From assembly GCA_910577505.1 (NCBI GenBank), contig CAJTLN010000002.1, positions 248,001 through 312,000 of the forward strand: 64,000 nucleotides of DNA, read 5' to 3'. Below the pieces are notes generated by a model, which worked only from the letters and a program-made list of their open reading frames with translations, made no database searches and had not been told where the DNA came from. Made by a program: the position numbers and the translations under genes. Source of the stretch: an uncultured Bacilli bacterium. GTDB lineage: Bacteria; Bacillota_I; Bacilli_A; RF39; UBA660. Shown one piece after another: positions 17,234 through 26,435 of this stretch (position 1 is the first letter of the stretch; each line of letters starts with the position of its first letter).

Positions 17234-18241
17234 ATGAGTGATGAAGTTAGTCATTATATTATATCTTTGATTATGAGCCCTTATTATAAGAGTAAAATAA
17301 GTCGTGGATATAGAAAAGTATTTACTTCTACTTCTTGTGAAGAAGGTATTTTAGTAATGGAAGATATTTATCAAATGATTAAGAAATGTGCTGCTACTTA
17401 CTATAATGGATATGAGATGTCTTTTTTGTATAATGGTTTTATTTCTAGATTAGCTAAGTGTGAAAACTTATTGGAAGGTGTATCAATTATAGATTCTTTA
17501 CCTGATTTTACATATGATAATAAGTATTTTGAAAGAACTAGATTTAGTTGTTTAAAAAATACAAAAGAAAAGTTAGATTATATAGTATGGTGCTCAAGAA
17601 AAAATATTGTTGAAAGATTTAAAACATATTATGAAATTGATGTTGATTTAGAAGATTGCTTTTTGGTGAATGAATGTTTTACGACTAGTGTTTATACAGA
17701 ACTATTATGTGATAGACTTGGAGTTTGGTGTAAAACTATAAAGATTCCTCCAGCATATACAGATGAAATAAAGCTATATGATGGTGATGGTTTTCATTAT
17801 TTTAATATTATTAAATTAGATGGATATTATTATATAGTTGATTGTACATATCGTCAGTTTTTTAAACTAGATAACAATCTATTAGAGCGTTTAGGTGTTC
17901 CTAAAACGAATGGATGTGATGTAGGAGTATATATGGTGTTAAATTCTAGTAGAGAAGACACTGCTTCTAGAATATTAAAAAAAGGATGGGTTATAGCTAG
18001 TCCAGAAAATGTAAAAAATTATTTAGATGGATTTACTCTTTCATTTAGAAATGGATTGTATTATGAAAATGCTGGAGTAGTTAATTATAGTGTCGATTAT
18101 ACATTAAGAGATTATAAAAGATTTTTAGTAGGTAAGGATAATCAAATTAATTATGAATCTTATAATTGCTTAGGAGTACAAGATGAACCTTTAGAAGATT
18201 ATAAATTGAATTTTAAAATAAGTGCCAAAAAACAAGTTTAG
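17234..18241 (+). CDS. Transglutaminase-like cysteine enzyme
   Basis: A 335-residue cytosolic protein (no signal peptide). The second half carries the order of catalytic residues in transglutaminase-like folds: Cys in NECFTTSVYTELLCDRLGV (about 147-165), His in GFHYFNIIKLDG (about 187) and Asp in YYIVDCTYRQ (about 202). The N-terminal 130 residues are helical and unknown. Such domains act as peptidases, amidases or cross-linking enzymes; the reaction here cannot be assigned. AAAGGTGAT precedes the ATG by 4 nt, and a terminator overlaps the stop. Confidence 0.65.
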   Translation: MSDEVSHYIISLIMSPYYKSKISRGYRKVFTSTSCEEGILVMEDIYQMIKKCAATYYNGYEMSFLYNGFISRLAKCENLLEGVSIIDSLPDFTYDNKYFERTRFSCLKNTKEKLDYIVWCSRKNIVERFKTYYEIDVDLEDCFLVNECFTTSVYTELLCDRLGVWCKTIKIPPAYTDEIKLYDGDGFHYFNIIKLDGYYYIVDCTYRQFFKLDNNLLERLGVPKTNGCDVGVYMVLNSSREDTASRILKKGWVIASPENVKNYLDGFTLSFRNGLYYENAGVVNYSVDYTLRDYKRFLVGKDNQINYESYNCLGVQDEPLEDYKLNFKISAKKQV

Positions 18242-18252
18242 CTTGTTTTTTT
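18227..18252 (+). terminator. Terminator overlapping the transglutaminase-like stop codon
   Basis: AAAAACAAG / CTTGTTTTT stem with a TTTAG loop that contains the stop codon. Confidence 0.85.
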
Positions 18253-18344
18253 AGTGGATGTTTTTGGAAGTTTTAATAATCAGTGAATATTTATAACGAA
18301 TTAATATTAAAATAATAATATATTAATTTTATTACTTTTTTTGA

Positions 18345-18373
18345 TTTACTTTTAAGAGGGCTGATGATATAAT
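18345..18373 (+). promoter_or_regulatory. Promoter of the InlB-repeat gene pair
   Basis: TTTACT (18345-18350), 17-nt spacer, TATAAT (18368-18373). The 18253-18344 stretch upstream is AT-rich with no other feature seen. Confidence 0.6.
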
Positions 18374-18404
18374 TTTGTTAATAGTATAGGAAGTGTGGTA
18401 CAAC

Positions 18405-19664
18405 ATGTCTAATAAAAAACAAAAATCTTTGATTATTAGTACTTTAGTTTTGTTTTTAGGTATTATAGTCATAGGACTATATTCTTTTATGCCAACAGGG
18501 CAAAAAGAAGTATTGGAATCTTATAAAATTAAATTTGATACAGATGGTGGTAATTCTATAGCTGCTATAGAGATAGAAGAATGGAATTCTACGAATTTAC
18601 CAGAAGATCCAACGAGAGAAGGATATATTTTTATTGGTTGGATGTTAGGTGATGAACTTTATGATTTCAGTCAAGGAGTTAGTGAAGATATAACTCTTAG
18701 AGCTGGATGGAAAAAGATAGAACCAGATAAAGTATATTATACGGTTGTTTTTGATACTAATGGTGGAACAACATATGCAAATCAAGTTGTTGAAGAAGGT
18801 GAAACAGCAACAAGACCTGAGACTTATCCAACAAGAGAAGGGTATACATTTACTGGATGGCAAGTTAATGGTGAAGATTATAACTTTAATAATCCTGTTA
18901 CAAGCGATTTGACTATTGTTGCAGCTTGGGAACAAAATGCTGAGAATCCCGAAGATCCAGAAACTCCTCCTACTGAAGATCCAAATAAAACATATACAGT
19001 AAAATTTAATGCGGGTGGTGGACAACTTGGTTCTGGATGTGGAAATCAAACAGTAAAAGCAGGTACAAAAGCTAATAATAGTTGCCAAGTTTCTAGAGCT
19101 GGATATACATTTACGAGATGGAGTCCTAATATTACAAGCAATATTACAAAAGATACTGAATTTGTTGCACAATGGAGTGAAAATCCAAAACCTCCTGTTA
19201 ATGTTACTTTTCATGGCAATGGAGGAACGATTGGAGGAAATCCTTCAGTTACAAAAAGCTTAGCTAGTGGGACTACACTTGCTAATGCTGGTGTAACAAC
19301 GCCAAGTAGAACTTATTATTCATTTGGTGGATGGGCTGCTACAGAATATAGTAGTGCTTTAGATAACAGAACTAGAATTGATTCAGCATTAAATGTTTTT
19401 TATGCGACATGGACATTAAATAATTTTGTTGCTACTTGTGATGGAAGAAATCAAGCAAGTCTTAGTCCTCAATGTAATATAAATGTTACTGATAGCAGAG
19501 GCTCTGTATATAACGGAACGATTACTGTCATTAGTAATGCCGGTATTACTTTAGGTAACTATAAAAATGGAGATTTGGTGCCAGTTAGAAAAAATGGTGA
19601 TTATACTGTTACTTTTACTGTAGATGGTAGAAATGTAAGAGTGACTGGAACGGTGGTAGGATAG
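18405..19664 (+). CDS. Exported InlB B-repeat protein (4 repeats)
   Basis: A 419-residue surface or secreted protein with one N-terminal membrane helix (about 9-29) that could be an anchor or signal. Four tandem InlB/Listeria-Bacteroides-type beta repeats of about 65-75 residues follow; each has a V/IxFDxxGG-type first strand, a GYTFTGW-like motif and an xAxW end. A proline/acidic linker (PEDPETPPTEDP) separates repeats two and three. A C-terminal beta domain has a Cys pair. No LPXTG sorting signal is present. It is co-transcribed with the next gene (2-nt gap). Family members include adhesins. Confidence 0.8.
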   Translation: MSNKKQKSLIISTLVLFLGIIVIGLYSFMPTGQKEVLESYKIKFDTDGGNSIAAIEIEEWNSTNLPEDPTREGYIFIGWMLGDELYDFSQGVSEDITLRAGWKKIEPDKVYYTVVFDTNGGTTYANQVVEEGETATRPETYPTREGYTFTGWQVNGEDYNFNNPVTSDLTIVAAWEQNAENPEDPETPPTEDPNKTYTVKFNAGGGQLGSGCGNQTVKAGTKANNSCQVSRAGYTFTRWSPNITSNITKDTEFVAQWSENPKPPVNVTFHGNGGTIGGNPSVTKSLASGTTLANAGVTTPSRTYYSFGGWAATEYSSALDNRTRIDSALNVFYATWTLNNFVATCDGRNQASLSPQCNINVTDSRGSVYNGTITVISNAGITLGNYKNGDLVPVRKNGDYTVTFTVDGRNVRVTGTVVG

Positions 19665-19666
19665 TT

Positions 19667-22519
19667 ATGAAAAAATTGAAAAATTATTTGTTGATTTTAT
19701 TTATCACTTTTACAATTAACATTAGCTATACAGAAGCTCTTGATTATACGTTAAATCCAAATGATGAAAATCACATTGGTATAGGAGATTATATTATTGG
19801 GTCTCACTTGTATACAGCTGAATTTTCGTCTTCTATTGAAAACTTTACAGATAAAATAATCTTATATGGAGCTTCATCTATAGATGCTAATTCTGTTAAT
19901 GATATTGAAATGCTTTATTCTTTAGGAGATAGTTTGTATGATACTTTAACAGATACCATTAAAGAATTAGATGATGATAGTAAAATATATATAACTCATG
20001 TTAATGGAGTGTGTGTTGACCCTTCTTGTGACGGTTCAACTTATGCTATTGTATCTTTTGAATCAACTAATCCAGATGATTTATTCGGAGATAAGAATAT
20101 AAAAGTACGTTATGGAGAAAAAATTAATTCAAGTGAGTTACCAAAATTTTTAAATAGACCAGGCTATAAATTTATGGGGTGGACATTAAAAGATGAAGAT
20201 GAAGAATTTGATTTTAGTACTCCTATAACTGATGATATTACTTTAGAAACAAATTGGGAACCAATTGAATATAATATTACATTTACTGATGGAACTAATA
20301 ATGAAGAAAAAAGTTGTTATTATGATGTAGATGGCAGAAAATGTTCATTTATAGAGTATAATTTAACTGTTAAGGAAAATTATACTTTTGTTGGATGGAC
20401 AACATCAGCACCAACAGATAGTGGAGCTAAAGTAGTTTATCATGTTGGAGATGATATGGCTCCTGTATTAGGAAATGATTCGAATGTAACTTTATATGCT
20501 GTTTATGAACCGATTAAATATGACGTTAAATTTAATTTAAATGGTGGTACATTAGACGGACAAGAAACTATTATGAGTAAATATAGTATAGAAGATACTA
20601 CTATTAAATTGCCTAGTAATCCTACTAGAGTTGGCTATAAGTTTGTAGAATGGCAATATAATAATAAAAAATATAATAATGAGATTGTTGCTGGTGGAAT
20701 GACTCTTACTGCAAAATGGGATAAGATAGAATATTCATTTAAATATAAAAATAATTCGCCAATAGTTTGTAAGTATGATGAAGATTGTACTATAAATGCA
20801 ACAGCAGATAATGTTGAAGGAAAAACATTTAGTAGATGGTATGTAATGAGTAATTCTAAAAAGATTTATTTAAATACTACTGTTAGAAACTTTACAGCAC
20901 AAGAAACTTCTACTCCATATGAATTAGTACCAGAGTATGTAGATAATTACTATACAATTAATTATAACTATGATGGTGGAAAAGCAAGTGGAAATAATGT
21001 AGATACATACACATATGTAAATAATAAAAATATTGATTTAAATGCTCCTACTAAAGATGGATATACATTTACAGGATGGACTATTGTATCTGGCAATGCT
21101 GAAATTAGTAATAATAAATTGGTTATTAAAGGTGCTGGAAATATTAGTGTTAAAGCAAATTTTGTAGAGAATACTTATACAATAAAGTATTTTGACGGAA
21201 CTAATTTAATTAAAGAAGAAAGTTGTGCGTATAGTGAATGTAAGACTATAGCAGCAATAACTAAAGAAGAATTTGATTTTGCTGGTTGGGTTACTGATAC
21301 TGGATTAGTATTTGATGCTGAAAAGGCTTTAGTTGCTGTTGATACTTATCAAAATTCTAGAGTAATTAATTTAAAAGCTAAATGGACAAATAAATATAGA
21401 TATATTGTTTCTTATGATTTAGATGGTGGCTTATTCGTAGGTAGTGAATCAGCTAATGCACAAACTTCTTATTTAGAAGGTGAATCCATTACTTTACCAG
21501 AAGTAACTAAGGAAGGTTATACATTTGTTGGATGGGAATTAGATGGAAATGTAATTTCAGGACAAGGTACTATTAATGGTTATAATAAAGATCTTCGTTT
21601 AGTTGCAAAATGGGAAGGTATTAATTATACAATTAATTATTATAATGAAAAGAATGTTGTTATTGGAACAGATACATGTAAATATGGTGAAGAATGCACT
21701 TTGACTAAACATGATTCATTATTTATTGATGATAAGATAAATCTTATTGGATGGTCAAAAGAAGGTGTAAATGGTTCATTATTCTATGGTGATGGATTAA
21801 AAGTCTTAAATTTAACAAGTAATCCTGATGTACCAGTTGATTTATATGTTGTTTATAATGATGATAATATTTATTATGAAGTTGAATTTATCTTAGGTGA
21901 AGTTGGACAATTTAAAAATCTTGATAGTAATTCAATAGTAACTTATAAAGAAGGCGATACAGTAGTTTTACCTGAAGTAGAAGTTAAAACAGATGCTGGT
22001 GACTATGAGTTTGCTGGATGGTTTATTGATGATGAAATATTTACAGAAGAATCTTTTACAGCAAATAAAAATATTAAAGTTGAAGCTAGATGGATAAAAC
22101 TAAATAAGTATGAATCTGAAATTAAATATAATGATCAATTATTAGCTTCTACAATTGCGAGAACTAAAGATAAAGTTTTAACTATAGAAGAAGATGGAAC
22201 AGAAATATATACGTCTGATTATGTGTTGTCAGATCAAGTTGAAAATTTCGAAATATTAGTTAATTCTTTAGATATGTCTTCTACTTATGTTCCAATTGAA
22301 TATAATTACTATAAGCTAACATTATATTTAGATGATTCTCAGTTAGCTGTTGTAACAATGAAGACTGCAGATAAGTTATTGCTTGTTAATGGTTCTAGTG
22401 AAGTTACTTTAAATAGTAATTATACAATAAGTAAACAAGTTGATGGCTTTAAAACGATGATTCAAGAATGTAATGAAGACTTAACTGTTCTTACAGATGG
22501 TTTAAGCTTAGAAATATAA
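19667..22519 (+). CDS. Large secreted multi-repeat InlB-type protein
   Basis: A 950-residue protein with a clear signal peptide (MKKLKNYLLILFITFT, cleavage near SYTEA). About nine InlB-like beta repeats fill residues 115-820, recognised by GYxFxGW and AxW/AKW ends. Classic GG-containing repeats alternate with short repeats that contain a close Cys pair (CKYDEDC, CAYSEC, CKYGEEC). Two related beta units end the protein (about 825-945). It has no LPXTG motif, C-terminal membrane helix or cell-wall module that I can recognise, so release or binding through a partner is likely. It ends at a strong terminator. Confidence 0.78.
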   Translation: MKKLKNYLLILFITFTINISYTEALDYTLNPNDENHIGIGDYIIGSHLYTAEFSSSIENFTDKIILYGASSIDANSVNDIEMLYSLGDSLYDTLTDTIKELDDDSKIYITHVNGVCVDPSCDGSTYAIVSFESTNPDDLFGDKNIKVRYGEKINSSELPKFLNRPGYKFMGWTLKDEDEEFDFSTPITDDITLETNWEPIEYNITFTDGTNNEEKSCYYDVDGRKCSFIEYNLTVKENYTFVGWTTSAPTDSGAKVVYHVGDDMAPVLGNDSNVTLYAVYEPIKYDVKFNLNGGTLDGQETIMSKYSIEDTTIKLPSNPTRVGYKFVEWQYNNKKYNNEIVAGGMTLTAKWDKIEYSFKYKNNSPIVCKYDEDCTINATADNVEGKTFSRWYVMSNSKKIYLNTTVRNFTAQETSTPYELVPEYVDNYYTINYNYDGGKASGNNVDTYTYVNNKNIDLNAPTKDGYTFTGWTIVSGNAEISNNKLVIKGAGNISVKANFVENTYTIKYFDGTNLIKEESCAYSECKTIAAITKEEFDFAGWVTDTGLVFDAEKALVAVDTYQNSRVINLKAKWTNKYRYIVSYDLDGGLFVGSESANAQTSYLEGESITLPEVTKEGYTFVGWELDGNVISGQGTINGYNKDLRLVAKWEGINYTINYYNEKNVVIGTDTCKYGEECTLTKHDSLFIDDKINLIGWSKEGVNGSLFYGDGLKVLNLTSNPDVPVDLYVVYNDDNIYYEVEFILGEVGQFKNLDSNSIVTYKEGDTVVLPEVEVKTDAGDYEFAGWFIDDEIFTEESFTANKNIKVEARWIKLNKYESEIKYNDQLLASTIARTKDKVLTIEEDGTEIYTSDYVLSDQVENFEILVNSLDMSSTYVPIEYNYYKLTLYLDDSQLAVVTMKTADKLLLVNGSSEVTLNSNYTISKQVDGFKTMIQECNEDLTVLTDGLSLEI

Positions 22520-22547
22520 AAATGACTAGATGCTAGTCATTTTTTTT
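22519..22547 (+). terminator. Terminator of the InlB-repeat pair
   Basis: AAAATGACTAG / CTAGTCATTTT, 11-bp perfect stem, 3-nt loop, then T7. Confidence 0.9.
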
Positions 22548-22548
22548 A

Positions 22549-22577
22549 TTGTTTATGAAAGCCAATAATGATATAAT
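22549..22577 (+). promoter_or_regulatory. Promoter of the tadZABC operon
   Basis: TTGTTT (22549-22554), 17-nt spacer, TATAAT (22572-22577). The leader to tadZ is about 40 nt. Confidence 0.65.
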
Positions 22578-22624
22578 TTTATAGTAGGGGACTTTAGATA
22601 AAAGGGTAAGGAATTGTGATTATT

Positions 22625-23395
22625 ATGAAGACAAAACATGGTAAGAGTTTATGTTTCTTTTCGGCTAAAGGTGGAGTTGGTAAGACAACAAATATTTTAA
22701 ATTTAGCCGGAATATTTGAACAATTAGAAAAAAAAGTTTTAATTATTGATATGGATTTGTACAGTGGAGGAATTGCTCTTTATTTAAATAAGAAAAATGA
22801 TAAAAGTATTTATAATTTTGCTTTTGATATGATGAATGGTTCTTATAAAGATATAAAAGATTATACCGTTAGAGTAGATAATTATATTGATATTCTTTGC
22901 GCTCCTAAGGATCCGAGAGATGCTAATAAAATAGAAGCAAGATATGTTGAAGATATAATAAGAAAAGCTGAAGCAACTTATGATGTTGTTTTAGTTGATA
23001 CAAATCATGCGTTAAATGAAGTTAATTTGACTGTATTGGATGTTGTTGATGAAATAACTTTCTTTGTAACTAACGATCCTATTGATTTGAAAAACATTAG
23101 ATCTCTTTTATCAATTTTAGATAATTTGAACTTTACTAATTATAGTATTTTATTAAATAATAGTAGAGATCCTTTTAAAAATTATTTTAGTCTATATGAA
23201 ATAAAGAAAATAATCGGTCATAATCTAAATTATTCTTTATCTGCTGATTTATATTTAAAAGATATGGAAAAGATGGTTATGAAAGGAGCTATTGTTTCTT
23301 TAGATAGAAAGTTTGCTGAAGTAATGGCTGATGATTATAAAACTTTTGTGGTAATGGCAACTGACTTATTAGAAAGAGGTAGTGCTGATGAGTAA
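22625..23395 (+). CDS. tadZ: TadZ/CpaE-like ParA-MinD ATPase
   Basis: A deviant-Walker ATPase: FFSAKGGVGKTTN (about 10-22), IIDMDLYSGG switch, and VVLVDTNHALNE near 118. In Tad systems TadZ positions the secretion machine at a cell site. The protein begins directly with the ATPase domain (no receiver-like N-terminal domain), giving 256 residues. GTGATTATT precedes the ATG at 22625, so the GTG at 22616 is part of the binding site. It overlaps tadA by 8 nt. Confidence 0.8.
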   Translation: MKTKHGKSLCFFSAKGGVGKTTNILNLAGIFEQLEKKVLIIDMDLYSGGIALYLNKKNDKSIYNFAFDMMNGSYKDIKDYTVRVDNYIDILCAPKDPRDANKIEARYVEDIIRKAEATYDVVLVDTNHALNEVNLTVLDVVDEITFFVTNDPIDLKNIRSLLSILDNLNFTNYSILLNNSRDPFKNYFSLYEIKKIIGHNLNYSLSADLYLKDMEKMVMKGAIVSLDRKFAEVMADDYKTFVVMATDLLERGSADE

Positions 23396-24725
23396 GTTAT
23401 TGGAAGAATTTAATGTACAAAGTAAAACAAATAGATATGAAGCATTAGATTATTTAGTGTTTAAAGACAAGAATCTTTTAGACGATTTTAGAATTAAAAT
23501 TTTGGAAGATTTGAGTGACAAAGGATTTGTAAATGAAACTATTAGTAAAGAATTAATAAATAGTGAAATTGATGAAATAACTTATGGGTATGATTTAACT
23601 AATAGCGAAAGAAGTTATTTATTTAATTTAATAGATGGTGAAGTTAACGGATATGGTCCTATTACTGAGTTGTTAAATGATGATAATGTTACAGAAATTA
23701 TGGTTAATAGTCCTCGTGATATATTTATTGAGATTGATGGTTCAATAAAAAAAGATGAGTCTATTTCTTTTATAAATGATGAACATATTATTAGAACTAT
23801 TGAGAGACTAATTGAACCAATGGGGAAGTCTATAGATATTAATAAGCCAATGGTTGATGCTAGATTATCTAATGGAAGTAGAATAAATGCCATAATACCT
23901 CCTTTATCATTAAATCCAGTTATTACAATAAGAAAGTTTAGGAAAAGTATCGATGATATGGAAAGTTTAATTGGAAATGGTAGTTTGACTCCTTATATGG
24001 CAAGATTTTTAAGTGCTGCAGTTAAAGCTAGACTTAATATTATAGTGTCAGGATCAACTGGTTCAGGAAAAACGTCACTTCTTAATGTTCTTAGTAGTTT
24101 TATTCCTGAAGATGAAAGAATTGTTACGATAGAAGATGTGAGAGAATTAAAATTGAGTCAAAATAATGTTATTTCTTTAGAAACAAGAGATTCAAATTAT
24201 GATGGAATTGGCAATGTAACGATTAGAGATTTAGTTAAAAATTCTTTACGTATGAGGCCTGACAGAATTATTATTGGTGAAGTTAGAGGTAGTGAAGCTT
24301 TTGATTTATTACAAGCTATGAATACAGGACATGATGGTTCTTTAACTACATTGCATGCAAATGGAACTGTTGATGCATTAAATAGATTGGAAACAATGGT
24401 ATTAATGGATGGAATTGAAGTGCCTATTAACGCAATGAGGGAATATATCAATAATGCATTGGATCTTGTAGTTCAAATAACAAGAATGAAAGATGGAAGA
24501 AGAAAGATAACTGATATCTCAGAAGTTGTTGATGTAAAAGATGGCAAAATTGTTTTAAAAAACATTTTTAATTTTAATAGTGACGGTGTTAGTGATTCTG
24601 GAATTGTTCAAGGTGAATTTGTGCTACAAGAATATGTTCCTGAAGTTCTTGACAAGATAAAAAACGCTGGTATAGATGATTTAGATGAAATTTTTACCTT
24701 TAAAAACAAAAGAAAAACAAAATAA
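23388..24725 (+). CDS. tadA: TadA/CpaF secretion ATPase
   Basis: The hexameric ATPase that powers Tad/Flp pilus assembly from the cytoplasmic face. It has an N-terminal domain (about 1-120), Walker A SGSTGSGKTS (about 222), an Asp box around IEDVRELKLSQ, Walker B RIIIGEVRGSEAFD, and a His box TGHDGSLTTLHAN. All motor motifs are intact in 445 residues. The ATG at 23388 lies inside the end of tadZ, so translation is coupled. Confidence 0.92.
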   Translation: MSKLLEEFNVQSKTNRYEALDYLVFKDKNLLDDFRIKILEDLSDKGFVNETISKELINSEIDEITYGYDLTNSERSYLFNLIDGEVNGYGPITELLNDDNVTEIMVNSPRDIFIEIDGSIKKDESISFINDEHIIRTIERLIEPMGKSIDINKPMVDARLSNGSRINAIIPPLSLNPVITIRKFRKSIDDMESLIGNGSLTPYMARFLSAAVKARLNIIVSGSTGSGKTSLLNVLSSFIPEDERIVTIEDVRELKLSQNNVISLETRDSNYDGIGNVTIRDLVKNSLRMRPDRIIIGEVRGSEAFDLLQAMNTGHDGSLTTLHANGTVDALNRLETMVLMDGIEVPINAMREYINNALDLVVQITRMKDGRRKITDISEVVDVKDGKIVLKNIFNFNSDGVSDSGIVQGEFVLQEYVPEVLDKIKNAGIDDLDEIFTFKNKRKTK

Positions 24726-24739
24726 AGAGGAGGAATATC

Positions 24740-25723
24740 GTGAGTAAATATAGTACTTTTTTACAATTATGTGCAATATTATTTCTTCTCTTTTTGGTTG
24801 TTTTTTTATATAGATTTATAGTATCTACGATAAAGAAGAACAGATTATCTTATTATTCTTTAGATTTGGAAAAAGATAATTGTAGTAATAATATTATTTT
24901 TATAATGATATATAAATTTAGTAAACTTTTAAAATCTATGATTGTTTTTAATGGGGTATCAAGAACTTATGATAAATATGTTGATGATAAAACTAGTTTA
25001 AAAAGTGGTATGGATTTTATAAGTATCAAGATATTACTTGGTATGGCTTTTGTGATTTTATATATATTTATGTGTTTTTTATATAAAACTAATTTATCTT
25101 CTATTTTAATGTTTACTTGCTTTATTATTGGCTTCTTAATTATGGATTTTTATTGTATTTATTTAGAATCTAAGAACAATAGATTAATAAGTAATGATAT
25201 TTTGGAAGCTGTAATTATAATGAATAATAGTTATAAAGCTAATAGAAGTACAGAACAGGCAATACTGGATGTAATTGATAGAACAGAAGGAGCTGTAAAA
25301 AAAGAATTTAAGAAAATATTAAATGATATAAAATTAGGCTTAGGTGTAGATGATGCATTTAAAAGGATGTATTTAAGAACACATATTAAAGTAGTTAATG
25401 ATATGGCCGTTGTTCTTTCTTTAGTAAGTAAAACAGGAGCAGATAAAGTTGTAATATTTGAAGAAATAGAAAAAAGATTATTAGAAGATGAAAAAATTTT
25501 GAATGAGGTTAATATAATTAAAAAGACAAATAAATTAGCTGTTATTGTTTTTTCTTTATTGCCTTTGATATTTATTTTATATACTATTATATTTAATGAA
25601 AAATATATGAACTTATTATTAAGAGAAAAGGGATATATTATAATGCTAGTATTATCTATTGTATATATATTATATGTGTTTATAATGTTTAAAGTAGTGA
25701 AGGGGGATAAATATGATAGATAA
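24740..25723 (+). CDS. tadB: TadB-like inner-membrane platform protein
   Basis: A 327-residue membrane protein with a first helix at the N terminus, two more near 98-150, a cytosolic T2SSF-type helical domain (ILEAVIIMNNSYKANRSTEQAI through IFEEIEKRLLEDE) and two C-terminal helices. This is the TadB topology. GTG start at 24740 behind GAGGAGGA. It follows tadA by 14 nt and overlaps tadC by 11 nt. Confidence 0.82.
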   Translation: MSKYSTFLQLCAILFLLFLVVFLYRFIVSTIKKNRLSYYSLDLEKDNCSNNIIFIMIYKFSKLLKSMIVFNGVSRTYDKYVDDKTSLKSGMDFISIKILLGMAFVILYIFMCFLYKTNLSSILMFTCFIIGFLIMDFYCIYLESKNNRLISNDILEAVIIMNNSYKANRSTEQAILDVIDRTEGAVKKEFKKILNDIKLGLGVDDAFKRMYLRTHIKVVNDMAVVLSLVSKTGADKVVIFEEIEKRLLEDEKILNEVNIIKKTNKLAVIVFSLLPLIFILYTIIFNEKYMNLLLREKGYIIMLVLSIVYILYVFIMFKVVKGDKYDR

Positions 25724-26354
25724 TAGAATACAAAAGAAATTAAATTATATGGGATTAAAGGTAGATTCTAAAGTATTTAATGTTATGAGACTAATAAGCT
25801 CGATTATTTTATTTGCCTTTTTACTTATTTTTATTGATTATGGTTATATAGTTGCCCCATTAACAACAATTGTTTATTACTTTTTTGTAGAGTATGCTAT
25901 TTTGAATTTAGGAATAAAAAAGAGAATAGAAATATTAGAAAATGATGCATTAGAATTTATGCCAATTTTTATTATATGTATGAAAAATACTAGAAATATA
26001 AAGAATGCTATAAATATGAGTGTTGGGGTGGTTTCTAACGAATTGTCATTAGAATTTAAGAAAGTTATAAAAAGTGTTGAACTTGGTAAGTCACTTGATG
26101 AAGCTTTAAATACTATGAGAAATAATATTCCAAGTGAAATAATAAGTAATATACTAATAAGTATAATTGAAGCTAATAGACTTGGTAATAGTATTAATGA
26201 AAGTATAAACATACAATTAAATTATATTAAAGAAAGAAATAATAAGAAAATTGTGAATAAATATAAAATAGTACCATTTAAATTATCTATTATTAGTGTG
26301 ATATTTGTTTTTATTATGTTATTATTTTTGATGTTATTTTATTTATATGTTTAA
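25713..26354 (+). CDS. tadC: TadC-like platform protein (short)
   Basis: A 213-residue membrane protein with helices near 22-60, a T2SSF-like helical region (MPIFIICMKNTRNIKNAINM through GNSINESINIQLNYIKER) and a C-terminal membrane helix. It is shorter than usual TadC (about 280-300). It overlaps tadB, ends the operon at a terminator, and is not followed by pilin, TadE or prepilin peptidase genes. Confidence 0.75.
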   Translation: MIDNRIQKKLNYMGLKVDSKVFNVMRLISSIILFAFLLIFIDYGYIVAPLTTIVYYFFVEYAILNLGIKKRIEILENDALEFMPIFIICMKNTRNIKNAINMSVGVVSNELSLEFKKVIKSVELGKSLDEALNTMRNNIPSEIISNILISIIEANRLGNSINESINIQLNYIKERNNKKIVNKYKIVPFKLSIISVIFVFIMLLFLMLFYLYV

Positions 26355-26377
26355 AAGACCATAATGGCCTTTTTTTC
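26352..26377 (+). terminator. Terminator after tadC
   Basis: An AAAAG-CC / GG-CTTTT stem with one mismatch and a T7 tail. Confidence 0.6.
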
Positions 26378-26435
26378 TTGATGATAAATATATAATTGTG
26401 ATAAAGTAGTATTTAAGGAAATTGTGGTGATTATT

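Noticed and set aside
18645..19214. 189-codon open frame opposite the InlB-repeat gene
   Set aside because: The + strand has clear protein repeats; the reverse frame is Cys/Ile/Ser-rich, an antisense artefact.
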